Of a stretch of 64,000 nt of DNA, positions 8,990 through 18,901 are shown in pieces. The stretch covers positions 49,882-113,881 of the forward strand of contig NZ_CADIKF010000020.1 in assembly GCF_902859875.1 (NCBI RefSeq), written 5' to 3'. Below the pieces are notes generated by a model. That model was not told where the DNA came from and searched no databases. It was given only the letters and a program-made list of their open reading frames with translations. Position 1 is the first letter of the stretch, and each line of letters starts with the position of its first letter. This DNA is from Paraburkholderia solisilvae. GTDB lineage: Bacteria; Pseudomonadota; Gammaproteobacteria; Burkholderiales; Burkholderiaceae. A program made the position numbers and the translations under genes.

Positions 8990-11092
8990 ATGAATCCACG
9001 GCAGATGAACGTCAGCATGCTCGCGGCCGAGCGTCATGCTTATGCACCCTATATCGACGGGCTGCGCGCCATCGCGGTGCTCGCGGTGATCGCCTATCAC
9101 CTGCATCCGCAGTGGCTGCCCGGCGGGCTCGCGGGCGTCGATATCTTCTTCGTCATTTCCGGCTTCGTCGTCAGCGCGTCGGTCGGCGCGCTGAGCTCGG
9201 TCAGCCTGTCGCGCTTCGTGCTGTACTTCTATGCGCGCCGCGTGCAGCGCATCGCACCGGCGCTGATCGTCTGCCTCGTCGCCACCGCGCTCGCGTCGGT
9301 GCTGTTCATTCCATCCGCGTGGCTGAGCGACACCAACTCGAAAACCGGTCTCTTCGCGTTCTTCGGCCTCAGCAATCTCGTGCTCGCGAAGACCGGCAAC
9401 GACTATTTTTCGCCGCGCGTCGAGTTCAATCCGTATATGCATACGTGGTCGCTCGGTGTCGAAGAACAGTTCTATCTGATCTTCCCGGTGCTGTTCTTTC
9501 TGTGGGTCAGCAAGGCGCCGCGTCGCAAGCTGACGCTCGTGCTGTTCGGCGCCGGCTTTGCCGCATCGCTCGTGTGTGCGAAATGGCTGGCAGTCGGTCA
9601 TGAAACGCTCGCGTTCTACCTGATCTTCAGCCGCTTCTGGGAACTCGCGGCCGGCGTGATGCTGTATCAGGCGCTGGTGCTGTGCGGGCGCCCGTTCGGC
9701 GTCGCCGAACGCGGCGCCACGTGGGTCACGTCGAGCGCCGCGCTGCTGTCGCTCGGCCTCGTCGCGGTCGGCCTTGCACTGTCGGCGCCGAACACGTTTC
9801 CGTTTCCCGGCGCGCTGCTGCCGGTGGCCGGCACGCTCGGCCTGCTCGGCTTTCTCCATGGGCGGCGCACCGAAGGCATGCTGCATCGCGTGCTCGCGTC
9901 GCGCGGCGTCGTGTTTATCGGCAGGATTTCGTACTCGCTGTATCTCTGGCACTGGCCGGTGATCGTGCTGCTGCGCTGGACCACCGGCATCGATACCGCG
10001 CTGGAAAAAACAGTCGCCGCCGTGCTCACGTTCGCGCTCGCCAGCGCGTCGTATTACTTCGTCGAGAATCCGGTGCGCCGCTCGCCGCGCTTGCGGCAGT
10101 GGCCGCGCCCGGCGGTCATCGGTTCCGGATTCGGCGTGATCGTACTCGGCGCGGCGCTCACCTTCGGCCTCTATCAGCAGCAGCCGCGGCTGTCGCTGAG
10201 CGTCGTTTCGCATCAGGCCGACGACTGGTACCCGTACGGCGCGCTCAACCAGCGCTATGCGGGCTGCAGCGAAAAGTGGGACACCCGCAAGCTCGATGAC
10301 GGCCCGGTGTGGACCTATTCGCGGGTCGGCTGCAATGTGCCGGCGCGCTACGCGTCGCGTCTGTTCGTGATCGGCGATTCGCACGCGATGGCCTATAGCC
10401 TGATGTTCCGCGAACTCGCGTTGCAAACCGGCGTCGAGGTGCTGTCCTATAACAACGGCGGTTGCGCGTTTATCGGCTTTCTGCCGGTCGATCGCGCGGA
10501 CGCGACGCGCTGCAAGGCGTACGACGACGACGCGTTTGCTGAAATTCTCGAGAAGGTGCGGCCAGGCGACGTCGTGTTCCTGCCGTCGCTCAGGCTGCCG
10601 CGCTTTTCCGACCAGTTCGCGCGTTTCGACGATCGCGCCGCGCACGATGCGATGTTCAGCGGCGCGTCGCTCGCGGAGCGCCGTGCGCGCGAACAGGAAG
10701 CGATCCAGCTGCTGCACAAGCTGACCGCACGCGGCGCGAAGGTGGTGCTCGAAGCGCCGGAGCCGGTCTTCCGGACGCCGGCCTTCCGCTGTGCGGACTG
10801 GTTCAATCGCGACAATCCGATCTGCACGCCCGGCGGACAGGTGCCGCGCGCGGACGTGGAAGCGTATCGCGCGCCGGTGCTCGATTCGTATGCGCGCATC
10901 GCGCAGGCGGTGCCGTCGGTCAGCGTGTGGGACCCCTTGCCGGTGCTGTGCCCGGACGACGTCTGCTCGATGCATACGGGCGGCGTGCCGCTCTTCTTCG
11001 ACGGCGACCATATCAGCGGTTATGCGAACCGCCTGCTCGCGCCGCACTTCCAGAAATTCATCGTCACGCTGATGGACGCGCCGCGCACGTAG
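8990..11092 (+). CDS. Acyltransferase 3 with C-terminal SGNH domain (OafA/OatA type)
   Basis: A 700-residue O-acyltransferase. Residues ~15-390 form a ten-helix acyltransferase-3 domain with LRAIAVLAVIAYH (the Arg...His motif) and VDIFFVISGFVV. Residues ~440-695 form a periplasmic SGNH-hydrolase-like domain: RLFVIGDSHAMAY carries the catalytic Ser, and DGDHISGYANRL carries the Asp-x-x-His block. In two-domain members the membrane part passes the acyl group across the membrane and the SGNH part transfers it to sugar. The neighbourhood suggests O-acetylation of the exopolysaccharide or O-antigen. Start ATG 8990; an alternative ATG 15 nt later would change little. It is divergent from the other acyltransferase. 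Confidence 0.92.
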   Translation: MNPRQMNVSMLAAERHAYAPYIDGLRAIAVLAVIAYHLHPQWLPGGLAGVDIFFVISGFVVSASVGALSSVSLSRFVLYFYARRVQRIAPALIVCLVATALASVLFIPSAWLSDTNSKTGLFAFFGLSNLVLAKTGNDYFSPRVEFNPYMHTWSLGVEEQFYLIFPVLFFLWVSKAPRRKLTLVLFGAGFAASLVCAKWLAVGHETLAFYLIFSRFWELAAGVMLYQALVLCGRPFGVAERGATWVTSSAALLSLGLVAVGLALSAPNTFPFPGALLPVAGTLGLLGFLHGRRTEGMLHRVLASRGVVFIGRISYSLYLWHWPVIVLLRWTTGIDTALEKTVAAVLTFALASASYYFVENPVRRSPRLRQWPRPAVIGSGFGVIVLGAALTFGLYQQQPRLSLSVVSHQADDWYPYGALNQRYAGCSEKWDTRKLDDGPVWTYSRVGCNVPARYASRLFVIGDSHAMAYSLMFRELALQTGVEVLSYNNGGCAFIGFLPVDRADATRCKAYDDDAFAEILEKVRPGDVVFLPSLRLPRFSDQFARFDDRAAHDAMFSGASLAERRAREQEAIQLLHKLTARGAKVVLEAPEPVFRTPAFRCADWFNRDNPICTPGGQVPRADVEAYRAPVLDSYARIAQAVPSVSVWDPLPVLCPDDVCSMHTGGVPLFFDGDHISGYANRLLAPHFQKFIVTLMDAPRT

Positions 11093-11187
11093 GCCGCGTA
11101 GGCCGTATCCGATGAACGGGCCACGGCGCGCGTGAGTGCGCCGTGGCGCATCACATCCGCGCTCAGGTTCCCGACACAATGCAACGC

Positions 11188-11217
11188 AAAAAAACGCGGC
11201 GCCAGGCAGCGCCGCGT
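11188..11217 (-). terminator. Intrinsic terminator for the minus-strand glycosyltransferase
   Basis: ACGCGGCGC and GCGCCGCGT form a 9-bp stem with loop CAGGCA. Read on the minus strand it is followed at once by seven T (the A-run at 11188-11194). It lies about 70 bp beyond the glycosyltransferase stop and between convergent genes. Confidence 0.85.
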
Positions 11218-11227
11218 TGCATCGAGC

Positions 11228-11283
11228 TAATCGATCGAGCTAACCGATCGGACTAACCGGTCGGACTAACCGGTCGGACTAAC
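11228..11283. repeat. 13-bp tandem repeat, 4.3 copies, beside a stop codon
   Basis: Units of 13 bp: TAATCGATCGAGC, TAACCGATCGGAC, then TAACCGGTCGGAC twice and a partial TAAC. The array ends 6 bp from the stop codon of the glycosyltransferase. It lies in that gene's 3' untranslated region, before the terminator. Confidence 0.85.
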
Positions 11284-11289
11284 TGAGGA

Positions 11290-12384
11290 TCAGTTGAAGG
11301 TATCGTCACCGGCGATCAACCGGTCGCGCACCAGCGAGCGCCAGCCGTCATAACGCGCGGTCGGTGCGCCGACAAAATCCGGCTCGTCGCGCTTCACATG
11401 CAACTGATCGGAATACGCGCCGTACTCGGACGTATGCTGCTGGCGCCGGGCTTCCGCCTGCAGCTTGTCGTCGAGGTCCGCGAGAAACTTGAAGTGCAGC
11501 AGCGCGCTCGTGATCGCGCCACCTGCGCGCGACGCCGGCTGATTCAGGCGCGCGGGCCACAATTGATGCGACGACTTCAGAAACGCGTACGGCTTCTTCC
11601 AGTACACGAGCGGCGTCTTGTTCAGTGCCGGACCGTCCCACACGTCCTTGAAGAAAATACGTCCGCGCACCCCGCCCTTCGTCCATGTCGTGCGCGAGCG
11701 CGGATCGAAGCGCGTCTGATAGCCGTACGCGTCGTATAACGGACAGACGCTTGCCGGATCTTCGCCGGGCAGGCACGCGTTGTCGCGAGTGCGATTGCCG
11801 CTATACATGTCGAGCATCAGGCTGTTCATCGAACGTTGGCCGTGCGTTGCGAGGTGGTCGGTCAGCGCCGCAATGCCGCGCGTATCGTGATGCGGGTACA
11901 CAAAGAACTCGTCCGCGTCGACGTAAAGAATCCACTTGCCGCTGCAATAACGCGACAGCACGGTATTGATCCAGTCGTTGCCGAAACGCGATTGCTTGTA
12001 CGAACCGTGCGCGGCGAACAGCGACACGCCGGGCTCGCCGGCGAGCAGCTCGCGCAGGCCGTCGGTGGAATCGTTGTCGAGCACGATAAACTGCTCGAAG
12101 CCGAGCGCTTTGTAATAACGCAGAAAAAACGCCATCCGGTGCGCTTCGTTATGCACCGTCATGATCAGCACATGCGACGCGGCCGGCAGGCCCGGCGCGA
12201 TGCGCACCGCGCGGACTTCGCGCGCCTTTGCGATGCGCCGGATATGCGCCTTCGAAAATTCGACCGCGTTATAGAGCAGAAAGGACAAGCGTCCCGCTCG
12301 CTCGCCGCGCTGCCCCGCCTTCGGCAAAGCGGCGGCAGCGGGCTGCGGCAGGTGCATCGGCGTGGTCTGGTCTTGCGTTGTCAT
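11290..12384 (-). CDS. Glycosyltransferase, GT2-like (Glyco_tranf_2_4 type)
   Basis: A 364-residue predicted sugar transferase. The nucleotide-sugar fold is visible at ~70-200: HVLIMTVHNEAHRMAFFLRYY, FIVLDNDSTDGL, then KWILYVDADEFF, whose DAD is the metal-binding DxD motif. The C-terminal half (LHFKFLADLDDKLQAEARR) is typical of this subfamily. The start ATG at 12384 (MTTQDQTT) was chosen over one 60 nt upstream because the added residues look untranslated. It stands alone on the minus strand with its own terminator, at the left flank of the polysaccharide locus. The sugar it adds cannot be told. Confidence 0.85.
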   Translation of the reverse strand: MTTQDQTTPMHLPQPAAAALPKAGQRGERAGRLSFLLYNAVEFSKAHIRRIAKAREVRAVRIAPGLPAASHVLIMTVHNEAHRMAFFLRYYKALGFEQFIVLDNDSTDGLRELLAGEPGVSLFAAHGSYKQSRFGNDWINTVLSRYCSGKWILYVDADEFFVYPHHDTRGIAALTDHLATHGQRSMNSLMLDMYSGNRTRDNACLPGEDPASVCPLYDAYGYQTRFDPRSRTTWTKGGVRGRIFFKDVWDGPALNKTPLVYWKKPYAFLKSSHQLWPARLNQPASRAGGAITSALLHFKFLADLDDKLQAEARRQQHTSEYGAYSDQLHVKRDEPDFVGAPTARYDGWRSLVRDRLIAGDDTFN

Positions 12385-12802
12385 GTGAGAAACCCCGAGC
12401 GGTTTTCCGTTTACGGCGAGCACTGAACGCCGCACAACCGGCAACAGCCAGAGCCGGCCAACCTGCGCGCGTCGTTTTGCATGCCAAACGATACTAGCAT
12501 CGAACCCTTCAGACGAGACGTCAGCATCCCGTACTTTTACGCCTGCAATGTGCCCTGCCGATCGTAGTCGCCCCGCCTGTGTGCGAACGCACGCGCACCG
12601 CCCGGCGCCATGCGCCGAATGGCCGATGGCGCCGGGATTTGGGCCGAAGCGGAAGGCCGCGGCTACCTAGAATGCCTGACAAGCGTCGGTCCGCATCGTG
12701 CCATGCGGACCGGTTCAGCGCCGCTGATCATGGTCCCGGTAAGGTCAAGACAGCGGCGCGGCGCAACCGGACAGATCCGGCGCCGATTCGGAGGAGATTG
12801 CG
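12385..12802. other. Divergent intergenic region, no gene seen
   Basis: About 420 bp between a minus-strand glycosyltransferase and rmlA. It must hold both promoters. No clear sigma70 pair, operator or hairpin was recognised beyond the strong ribosome site of rmlA at its right end. Confidence 0.5.
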
Positions 12803-13768
12803 ATGGCTCGCAAAGGCATCATTCTGGCGGGGGGCTCGGGCACGCGTTTGTACCCGATCACGCATGCGGTATCGAAGCAGCTGATTCCCGTCTACGACAA
12901 GCCGATGATTTACTACCCGCTGTCGACGCTGATGCTCGCCGGAATCCGCGACGTGCTCATTATCTCCACCCCGCAGGACACGCCGCGCTTCGCGACGCTG
13001 CTGCGCGACGGCCATCAGTGGGGCATGAATATCCAGTACGCGATACAGCCGTCGCCGGACGGTCTCGCGCAGGCCTTCCTGATCGGCCGGCGCTTTATCG
13101 GCCGCTCGCCGTCGACGCTGATCCTCGGCGACAACATCTTCTACGGCCACGACCTGCCGACGCGCCTCGCGCGCGCGAGCGCCGCGAAGCATGGCGCAAC
13201 CGTGTTCGCGTATCACGTGAGCGACCCGGAGCGCTATGGCGTCGTCGAATTCGACAGCCGGCAGCGCGCGCTGTCGATTGAGGAAAAGCCCACCCGCCCG
13301 CGCTCGAACTACGCGGTGACCGGTCTTTACTTTTACGATAACGACGTGTGCGACATCGCGGCAGGCATCGCGCCTTCCGCGCGCGGCGAGCTCGAGATCA
13401 CCGACGTCAACGCGTGCTACCTGCAAGCGGGACGCCTCGACGTCGAGATCATGGGCCGCGGCAATGCATGGCTCGACACCGGCACGCACGACTCATTGCT
13501 CGACGCGGCGATGTTTATCGCGACACTGCAAAAACGCCAGGGCCTGATCGTATCGAGCCCGGAGGAAGTCGCCTACCGGCAGGGCTGGATCGACGCGCAA
13601 CAACTGCACAGGCTCGCCACGCCGCTCGTCAAGAGCGGCTACGGCAACTACCTGCTCGGCATTCTCGACGACCAGCCAGGCGAGCCGCTCGACGCCCAAC
13701 CGGCCGTTCTGCGCGACATGCACGTGATCGACGCGTTGAGCCGGCATAGCGACGCGCTCCAGACGTAA
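12803..13768 (+). CDS. rmlA: Glucose-1-phosphate thymidylyltransferase
   Basis: A 321-residue RmlA (RfbA) that makes dTDP-glucose from glucose-1-phosphate and dTTP, the entry to dTDP-deoxysugars. The N-terminal nucleotide-binding motif [13 protein letters not shown] is at 8-20; [47 protein letters not shown] and [12 protein letters not shown] follow as in the family. The ATG follows GGAGGAGA. RmlB, C and D do not lie in this window, so downstream conversion must be encoded elsewhere. The aminotransferase at 17615-18754 is of a kind that acts on dTDP-4-keto sugars, giving this gene a local purpose. It probably forms an operon with the glycosyltransferase 109 bp downstream. Confidence 0.96.
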   Translation: MARKGIILAGGSGTRLYPITHAVSKQLIPVYDKPMIYYPLSTLMLAGIRDVLIISTPQDTPRFATLLRDGHQWGMNIQYAIQPSPDGLAQAFLIGRRFIGRSPSTLILGDNIFYGHDLPTRLARASAAKHGATVFAYHVSDPERYGVVEFDSRQRALSIEEKPTRPRSNYAVTGLYFYDNDVCDIAAGIAPSARGELEITDVNACYLQAGRLDVEIMGRGNAWLDTGTHDSLLDAAMFIATLQKRQGLIVSSPEEVAYRQGWIDAQQLHRLATPLVKSGYGNYLLGILDDQPGEPLDAQPAVLRDMHVIDALSRHSDALQT

Positions 13769-13877
13769 CGCATTACCCGGCAGCCGCCACGCGGAGGCGG
13801 CCGCCGCCAGACATGCACCCGGTGCAGACGACACCATCCGCGCATTCAAATAATGATGTAGCAAGGACAAAGCGAAC

Positions 13878-14954
13878 ATGACGACATCCGTATCGGTCGC
13901 GATGGCGACCTGCAACGGCATGCGGTATCTGGCTGCGCAGCTGGAAAGTCTTGCGCATCAGACCTGGCTGCCCGCCGAACTGGTCGTCACCGACGACGCC
14001 TCGACCGACGAGACCGTACAGATCGTCGAAGCCTTTGCCCGCGTCGCGCCCTTTCCGGTGCGGCTGCATATCAACCCGAAACGGCTCGGTTATCGCGCGA
14101 ACTTCATGAAGGCCGCGCAGCTATGCCAGGCCGACGTGATCGCGTTCTGCGACCAGGACGACGTCTGGGTCGAAGACAAGCTCGCGGTCTGCATCGACCG
14201 GCTGGTGAATACCGACGCGGTGCTGATTTATCACAACGCGATCGTCACCGACAGCGAGCTGCTCGAAATCGATACGCTCGCGCGCGACGCGCTGCCCGCC
14301 GCGTACAATCCGGCGCTCACCGTCGGTCCGCTCGCGTATGGACTCGGCTTCACGCTGTTGTTGCGCCGGCAACTGATGGTATTCATGCCGCTATGGCCAC
14401 GCTCGCTCGATTTCCATGACCCCACGAATCGCGAAGGCCACGACCAGTGGTTCTTCTTTCTCGCGAACGTGTTCGGTTCGATCGTCTATATCGATACGCC
14501 GCTCGCGCGCTACCGCCGTCATGCGGCAGCCGCGACCCACACGCGCTGGGCAGGCGCGTCGTGGATCACACGCGGACTGCCGTACCTGTTCGAGAACCTG
14601 CATCACTGGCGCAATTTCGCGGACGGCTGTGCGCGCCGCGCCGAACTGCTGCGCGAGGTCGCCGCGAGCTACCCGCCGCACTACGCGGCGGCGGCGCTTG
14701 CCGGCGCCGCGCGTTTCGATGCGTATGCGCAGCTTTACGTCGACCGGCTCGACCTGTACAACGCACCGACGCTGGTCGAACGGTTCACGATCTTCTTTCG
14801 CATCAAGGCCAACGGCGGTTACCGCAATGGCGACGTGTGGGCAAAAGGCAGCCGCAGCGCGCTCAAGGATCTGCTCGTCGGCGTGTTCGCGCTCGGCAGT
14901 TTGCGCAAGCGTTTCCTGCCGGCTGGCGAAGATCTCACGCTCGGCGGAAACTGA
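13878..14954 (+). CDS. Glycosyltransferase family 2
   Basis: A 358-residue GT2 protein. The first 110 residues carry the GT-A fold: VSVAMATCNGMRYLAAQLES, ELVVTDDASTDETV, and ADVIAFCDQDDVW, where DQDD is the metal-binding acidic motif. The motif HDQWFFFLANVFG and the basic ARYRRH stretch near 190-220 match rhamnosyl- and related transferases of O-antigen and exopolysaccharide loci. It follows rmlA on the plus strand and is convergent with wzx. Donor and acceptor are unknown; a dTDP-sugar is plausible from the neighbour. Confidence 0.87.
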   Translation: MTTSVSVAMATCNGMRYLAAQLESLAHQTWLPAELVVTDDASTDETVQIVEAFARVAPFPVRLHINPKRLGYRANFMKAAQLCQADVIAFCDQDDVWVEDKLAVCIDRLVNTDAVLIYHNAIVTDSELLEIDTLARDALPAAYNPALTVGPLAYGLGFTLLLRRQLMVFMPLWPRSLDFHDPTNREGHDQWFFFLANVFGSIVYIDTPLARYRRHAAAATHTRWAGASWITRGLPYLFENLHHWRNFADGCARRAELLREVAASYPPHYAAAALAGAARFDAYAQLYVDRLDLYNAPTLVERFTIFFRIKANGGYRNGDVWAKGSRSALKDLLVGVFALGSLRKRFLPAGEDLTLGGN

Positions 14955-14986
14955 GGTGGCTGTCCGGCCGCCCGTCACGCTCCCCC

Positions 14987-16258
14987 TCATTGCGCGCCCT
15001 GCGCACCCTGTGCGCCAGCCTCGACGCGACGGCTTCGCGCGCCCCGGCATGCGTAGCAGATCAGCGCGATCACCAGCACTTCGGTGAGCACCACCGAGAT
15101 CGCCGTGCCCGTCGCGCCGAATTCTTTCACGAGAATCAGCGACTGCACGAAGTGGAACGCCGCGGCGATGCCGTAGATGCGCTTGAGCGGCCGCACTTCA
15201 CCTTGCGCGATCAGGCTGAGCTGCATCAGCACCGTCGCGATGCTGACCACCACCGGCAGGAAGATCAGCGCCTTGAGCACCGGCACGGCCGGCAGGAATT
15301 TCACACCGAACGCCAGCACGACCAGCTTCTCGCCGCCGACGAACACCGCGAGAATCGCGCATGCGTTGAGCAGCAATACCGTCATCACGACCTTTCTGAT
15401 GATGTCGTCCGCCTCCTTGCCGCGGTTCTCCGAATGAAGCTTGCAGATGCGCGGGAACATGGTCTGGATCAGCGGCCCGAAAAACTGCTTGATCGGGCTC
15501 ACGATCTTGTCGGCCATCACGAAGTAGCCGACCGCATCGTTGCCGGTCAGGAACTTCAGGATGATCGCATTCAGGTAGGTGTACATAAATGCGAACGCGG
15601 AACCCGAAAACACGTGGAACGCCTCGAGCGACTGCTGCCACAGGTCTTCGCGCGTGATCTTCTGCCACGACGTCAGCATGCCCGCGCAGTGCGCGATCGC
15701 GGTCAGAATCAGTCCTGACGCGAGCAGCGGCGCAAAAAAGCACACCGCGGTCGCGAGATAATCGGCCGGCGACTTCACGATAAAGAACAGCGCGGTCAGG
15801 CTGACGATACGCGTCGCGAGCGTGATCACCGCCATCAGCGGTATTTTCTCGAGCCCCTGGAACAACCATACCGGGCTTAACACGGTGCCCGCGAGCGACA
15901 GCAGGCTGATCAGAATGATGCCCTTGACATCCTGCAGCGCCGGCACGAACTCGACGGACGCGAGCACGATCAGCGCGCAGAGCAGCGCAATACAGCTCTT
16001 CGAAATGGTGACGATCCAGTAGAGACGCGTGAGCATCTCGCGGTCGCCGCGGTGAATCGATATTTTCCGCGCCGCGGTCAGATCGAAGCCGAAGTCGGTC
16101 ACCGTGATAAAGAACTGCATAAAGGCAACCGCGAAGCTCACCTGACCGAAGTGGTCCGGGCCGAGCGTGCGCGACAGGTAAGGCAGCGCAATCAGCGGAA
16201 CCAGGTAGCCGCATGCCTGTATCACGTACAGTGCGGCCGTGTCTCTTTTGACCGACAA
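14987..16258 (-). CDS. wzx: Polysaccharide repeat-unit flippase (Wzx, PST family)
   Basis: A 423-residue integral membrane protein with about 12 hydrophobic segments. It matches Wzx flippases, which move undecaprenyl-pyrophosphate-linked repeat units to the periplasmic face. Typical features are the N-terminal YVIQACGYLVPLIALPYLSR followed by LGPDHFGQVSFAVAF, then DFGFDLTAARKISIHRGD, and the C-terminal FGATGTAISVVLTEVL. The C terminus ends in a low-complexity GAQGAQGAQ run coded by repeated trinucleotide blocks. It lies 12 bp downstream of a glycosyltransferase on the same strand and ends the minus-strand operon. Naming as Wzx rests on fold-level resemblance plus context. Confidence 0.88.
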   Translation of the reverse strand: MSVKRDTAALYVIQACGYLVPLIALPYLSRTLGPDHFGQVSFAVAFMQFFITVTDFGFDLTAARKISIHRGDREMLTRLYWIVTISKSCIALLCALIVLASVEFVPALQDVKGIILISLLSLAGTVLSPVWLFQGLEKIPLMAVITLATRIVSLTALFFIVKSPADYLATAVCFFAPLLASGLILTAIAHCAGMLTSWQKITREDLWQQSLEAFHVFSGSAFAFMYTYLNAIILKFLTGNDAVGYFVMADKIVSPIKQFFGPLIQTMFPRICKLHSENRGKEADDIIRKVVMTVLLLNACAILAVFVGGEKLVVLAFGVKFLPAVPVLKALIFLPVVVSIATVLMQLSLIAQGEVRPLKRIYGIAAAFHFVQSLILVKEFGATGTAISVVLTEVLVIALICYACRGARSRRVEAGAQGAQGAQ

Positions 16259-16270
16259 GGGAGCCTCGCT

Positions 16271-17470
16271 TCAATAAAAGGAACTGCGTTCGTCGTCGGC
16301 GAGCGTGCCGCTCACCACCGCGTCGAAAAACTGCCGGTAATGCCGGCAGCACGCGAGCCAGCCGAACTCGCGCATCGCGAGTTCGCGCTTGTCCTGCCGC
16401 GCGGCGCCCTGCCAGTTGCGCTGCGCATAACGGACAAGCTCCGGCAACTGCTCGATGCGATCGAACAGCAGCACGTTGTCGAACTTTTTCGCCGCCCACA
16501 CCATAAACGGCGTCGCGCGCGCAATCAGCATCGGCACCCGGCCGATCGCTTCGAAGAATGCGCCGCTGACGAGCATCGAGTCCGCGACGTGCGGCAAGAC
16601 CAGCACGTCGGTGCGGCTGATGCGCTGCTCGAATTCCTGATCGGACAGAAAGCGCGCATCGATCGTCACCGTGTCGTTCAGTGCGCGTCGATCCATCACA
16701 TCGTGCAGTGTCTTCACATAGTCGGCGCTGCCGTTGCCGGCGATCTCCAGCTTGCATTCTTCGGGCCAGACATCGAGCACCGCCGCCAGATCCTTATACG
16801 GGCGGATCGTGCCGAGCATCGCAAAGAGCGGCGGCGAATCGGCAGAAGCAGCGCCGTCGTCGTGCGCGCGCGGCGTCGCTTCGTAGCCGGGCACGTCCCA
16901 ATACAGCGGATGCGGCAGATAGCGCGCACGGTACTTGCCCTCGAAGGTCGGCGCATGCACGACCCGCGCATCGGCGAGTCCGCGCACGAAGGCCATCAAT
17001 TTCATCGACATGCGCCGTATCAGGCCCACTGTGTCGTGCACCGCATGGTCATGCACGAAATACACGACCTTCGCACGGCCGATGCAAATGACGAGGCAAT
17101 AGAACGCGAACACCAGGCAGCCCACCGGCGACAGCAGCGTACGCGTGCCTTTGCGCCGGAACGGCCGCAACTCGAGCCAGTGGAACACCAGCACGGTTTT
17201 CGTGCTGAACAGATGCGCAAACCCGCCGCGCAACAGGCCGCGCGCGGACAGCGGCTCGACGTCGTAGCCGACCTGCGTCAGCACGCGCTTGACGATGTCG
17301 ATATACGGATTGGTGGTATTGGTGAATGGCGAGAACAGCACGCGCACACGTTGCGCGGCGCCGGCGGCCTTGACCGCCGCGGCACCCGCGGATGCGTCCA
17401 TCACGCGCGCCTGCGCGGTGCGGCGTTGCGCGCCCGCGCCTGACGCGTCATCCGGTGCGATATCGAGCAT
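16271..17470 (-). CDS. Glycosyltransferase, GT-B fold (GT4-like)
   Basis: About 399 residues. The C-terminal donor-binding half is recognisable: FAMLGTIRPYKDLAAVLDVW, KLEIAGNGSADYV, then DVLVLPHVADSMLVSGAFFEAI, which positions the GT4 acidic motif imperfectly. The N-terminal half has VRVLFSPFTNTTNPYIDIVK and VVYFVHDHAVHD. A hydrophobic stretch (LLSPVGCLVFAFYCLVICIG) may sit at the membrane. The start ATG at 17470 has GGAGG 6 nt upstream; a longer frame exists but lacks a site. The first ~35 residues are Ala-rich and may be disordered. Part of the minus-strand exopolysaccharide operon. Confidence 0.82.
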   Translation of the reverse strand: MLDIAPDDASGAGAQRRTAQARVMDASAGAAAVKAAGAAQRVRVLFSPFTNTTNPYIDIVKRVLTQVGYDVEPLSARGLLRGGFAHLFSTKTVLVFHWLELRPFRRKGTRTLLSPVGCLVFAFYCLVICIGRAKVVYFVHDHAVHDTVGLIRRMSMKLMAFVRGLADARVVHAPTFEGKYRARYLPHPLYWDVPGYEATPRAHDDGAASADSPPLFAMLGTIRPYKDLAAVLDVWPEECKLEIAGNGSADYVKTLHDVMDRRALNDTVTIDARFLSDQEFEQRISRTDVLVLPHVADSMLVSGAFFEAIGRVPMLIARATPFMVWAAKKFDNVLLFDRIEQLPELVRYAQRNWQGAARQDKRELAMREFGWLACCRHYRQFFDAVVSGTLADDERSSFY

Positions 17471-17614
17471 GGCTGCCTCCACTGCGCTTCCCCGTCCCGC
17501 GCGCGCCGACCGTGATCGTCGCACGCGCGCTATAGTTTTGTGCCGCCTGTGATATCTGCGTCGCGTCCGCTCACGCGCACGCAACGCAGACTGGATGAAC
17601 CCGCCCTGCCCGTA

Positions 17615-18754
17615 TCACGCCGCCTTGGCATCCACCGCGCACGACAGAATGATTTCGATAATGCGCTCCTGCTCGACCGCTTCGAGCATCGTGTACATCG
17701 GCAGGCACAGCACCTGCGACGACACTTCGCTCGCCACCGGCAGGTTCTCGCGCGCCGCGGACGGCAGATCGCGATACGTGACGAATTCGCTGATCAGCGG
17801 ATAGAAGTACCGCCGCACCGCGATATGGCGCGCGCGGAACTGCTCGAACAGCGCATCGCGGCTCAGCGGAAACTCCGGCGTCACGCGAATCGGAAAATAC
17901 GCATGATTGCGCGTGTTGTGACTCTCGATCTGATGCAATTTCAATCCGCGCACCTGACCGAGCGCGTCGCGATAGCGGCGGTCGATGCGCGCGCGCGCGG
18001 CAAGCGCATAGTCGACGTGCTTCAACTGCAGCATGCCGAACGCGGCCTGCACCTCGTTCATCTTGCCGTTCAGGCCGGCCGCGCCAACCGTCAATTCATC
18101 GACAATGCCGAAGTTCTTCAGCCGGTCGATGCGCCGCTTCGTTTCGATGTCGCGGCATACGATCGCACCGCCCTCGAACGTATGAAAAATCTTCGTGCCG
18201 TGAAAGCTCAGAATCGACATGTCGCCTGCGCGCAGGATCGACTGGCCGTTGCGCTGTACGCCGAACGCGTGCGCCGCGTCGTACAGCACGCGCAGACCGT
18301 GCTTCGCCGCGATCTGTTCGATCGCCTCGATTTCGCACGGGTTGCCGTAGACGTGCACCGGCAGGATCGCGGTGGTTTGCGGCGTGATGGCCGCCTCGAT
18401 TTTCGCTGGATCAAGATTCATACTGACCGGGTCGATATCGGCGAACACCGGCTTGATGCCGTTCCAGTGCAGCGCATGGGTGGTCGCCACGAACGAGAAC
18501 GGCGTCGTGATCACTTCACCCTTGATATCGAGTGCCTGCAGCGCGGTCATCAACGCGATCGTGCCGTTCGAAAAGAGGCACACGTGCTCGACACCCAGAT
18601 GCTCGCAAAGCGCCTGTTCGAGCTGGTGATGAAACGGACCGTCGTTGGTCACCCACTTGTTGCTCCAGATCTGCTCCAGATAAGGGGTGAACTCCGCCAG
18701 CGGCGGGAGGTACGGTTGGGTCACCGGCACAAAGCTAGCTTTCTGGTTGTCCAT
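17615..18754 (-). CDS. DegT/DnrJ/EryC1-family sugar aminotransferase (VioA-like)
   Basis: A 379-residue PLP enzyme that aminates a nucleotide-linked keto-sugar. The family core is present: FSNGTIALMTAL, VITTPFSFVATTHA, VHVYGNPCEIEAI, YDAAHAFGV, and SFHGTKIFHTFEGGAIV, where Lys188 should hold PLP. The N terminus (VPVTQPYLPPLAEF) and C-terminal RRYFYPLISEF resemble VioA, which makes dTDP-4-amino-4,6-dideoxyglucose; FdtB-like 3-aminotransferases are the main alternative. With RmlA in the locus a dTDP-amino sugar in the polymer is likely (inference). RmlB, which makes the keto substrate, is not in this window. Confidence 0.88.
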   Translation of the reverse strand: MDNQKASFVPVTQPYLPPLAEFTPYLEQIWSNKWVTNDGPFHHQLEQALCEHLGVEHVCLFSNGTIALMTALQALDIKGEVITTPFSFVATTHALHWNGIKPVFADIDPVSMNLDPAKIEAAITPQTTAILPVHVYGNPCEIEAIEQIAAKHGLRVLYDAAHAFGVQRNGQSILRAGDMSILSFHGTKIFHTFEGGAIVCRDIETKRRIDRLKNFGIVDELTVGAAGLNGKMNEVQAAFGMLQLKHVDYALAARARIDRRYRDALGQVRGLKLHQIESHNTRNHAYFPIRVTPEFPLSRDALFEQFRARHIAVRRYFYPLISEFVTYRDLPSAARENLPVASEVSSQVLCLPMYTMLEAVEQERIIEIILSCAVDAKAA

Positions 18755-18901
18755 AAGGATGCTCGCACGTTTGGTCTGCTCGAATCGCTACCCGCGCCGT
18801 GACGTCGCTTGCGCCGCGAAACCCCTCCGCCTGGCGACACAATGCTTGCCTTACGCTTCTGACTTACTGTACGTAAGCCAGTACTCCTGAATCCGCCTAA
18901 A

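Noticed and set aside
8966..11179. Very long minus-strand frame opposite the SGNH acyltransferase
   Set aside because: A typical shadow in high-GC DNA: Arg/Ala/His-rich, no domains, while the plus strand carries a complete known protein.
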